Source: Phytohabitans maris
Lineage (GTDB): Bacteria > Actinomycetota > Actinomycetes > Mycobacteriales > Micromonosporaceae
NCBI RefSeq assembly: GCF_031085175.1
Contig: NZ_JAVHUY010000061.1
Coordinates: forward strand, 1 to 61,107
Direction: 5' to 3'
DNA length: 61,107 nt
In this document: positions 60,805 through 61,107 of the stretch, in pieces
How positions within the stretch are numbered: the stretch's first letter is position 1
Layout of the letters: each line of letters begins with the position of its first letter
The notes under the pieces: generated by a model
What the model saw: the letters and a program-made list of their open reading frames with translations, nothing else
The model's database searches: none
Told to the model about the DNA's origin: nothing
Made by a program: the position numbers and the translations under genes

Positions 60805-61107
60805 TCAGCTGTTCCAGTGGTCGGCCACGGTCTTGGCGGCCATCGACTCCCACTGCGCGTAGTGGAACGGGAACGCCGACACCTGCACCGCCTGCGCGGC
60901 ATCGGTCAGCGGCATGTCCCGCCACCCGTCAACATTCTTCAACCCCGACAAAAACGCCGTCGTCGAATACACCGGATCGGTAATCTGCTCCGGCGAACCC
61001 CAACCCGAAGACGGACGCTGCTGGAACAACCCCAACGAGTCATGATCGTTCACATCACCCAGATGACCCAGGTTCACCAGCTTCGACTCCTGCAACGACG
61101 TCGCGAC
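60805..61107 (-). CDS. C-terminal part of a lysozyme-like cell-wall protein (cut by window)
   Basis: The last 100 residues of a gene that enters from beyond the right edge. The frame is open to 61107. It contains LQESKLVNLGHLGD, DSLGLFQQRPSSGWG, ITDPVYSTTAFLSGL and AQAVQVSAFPFHYAQWES, typical of actinobacterial exported peptidoglycan-degrading or cell-wall-associated proteins with a lysozyme-like tail. The first ~190 nt have G/T-rich coding (C/A-rich + strand) unlike the last part, as in the GH43 gene at the other end of the window. Confidence 0.7.
   Translation of the reverse strand, partial: VATSLQESKLVNLGHLGDVNDHDSLGLFQQRPSSGWGSPEQITDPVYSTTAFLSGLKNVDGWRDMPLTDAAQAVQVSAFPFHYAQWESMAAKTVADHWNS

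Overview
The window looks like a chromosomal segment of a high-GC actinomycete, most likely Micromonosporaceae or a close relative. The reasons are the very GC-rich coding, frequent GTG starts with 4-nt GTGA/ATGA overlaps, many secreted glycoside hydrolases, a DmdR/IdeR-type iron box, and a separate ParE/ParC pair. I see no rRNA, tRNA, CRISPR array, complete transposase-bearing insertion sequence, prophage or obvious secondary-metabolite cluster. The family and regulon assignments come from reading the translations and from family knowledge; no search was run.

Layout. 1-1024: a secreted RICIN-GH43 glycosidase with a 1-nt frameshift, cut by the window edge. 1311-4513: a two-component system facing a TAXI-type solute-binding lipoprotein. 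4701-8363: an unknown gene, a methyltransferase, an anti-sigma kinase/MEDS-STAS pair and an iron-boxed siderophore-interacting protein. 8633-16452: a large LAL/MalT-type regulator, a short-chain dehydrogenase (SDR), an MFS exporter, a DsbA-like protein and an IlvD/Edd dehydratase. 16801-21210: an acetylxylan esterase, an AraC regulator, a secreted protein-regulator pair and a peroxiredoxin. 21227-31361: a bidirectional sugar locus. One arm is SDR, GntR, galactonate dehydratase and mutarotase; the other is an ABC importer, a cellulase-like hydrolase and a GH36 alpha-galactosidase. Together they would import alpha-galactosides, release galactose and start its oxidation to 2-keto-3-deoxygalactonate. 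31345-39136: a Ser/Thr kinase, a class C-like serine hydrolase, a nuclease-fold protein, a lytic-transglycosylase-like protein, a desaturase and a secreted phosphoesterase. 39404-40688: two divergent genes that both lack their 5' ends and meet at one junction. 40738-52229: a TetR regulator, an FAD monooxygenase, a GH92 alpha-mannosidase, a GNAT, an MFS transporter, an amidohydrolase, a lipoprotein and a universal stress protein. 52305-61107: a quinone oxidoreductase, parC carrying an intein, parE, an SDR with a divergent XRE regulator, and the C-terminal end of a gene leaving the window.

The most distinctive material lies between the genes. Four families of short repeats recur. Family A is a ~54-bp palindrome (4 copies) sitting on or just after stop codons. 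Family B is a 97-bp inverted repeat (2 copies), each overlapping a TAG stop and carrying a paired compensatory change. Family C is a MITE-like element with 19-bp perfect terminal inverted repeats in its longest copy. Family D is a ~50-60-bp element, one copy of which is inserted cleanly inside a C copy. The other standout is the 383-residue intein with LAGLIDADG-like motifs, placed in the quinolone-resistance region of ParC. Three patches also show strong C-over-G bias on the + strand regardless of gene direction.
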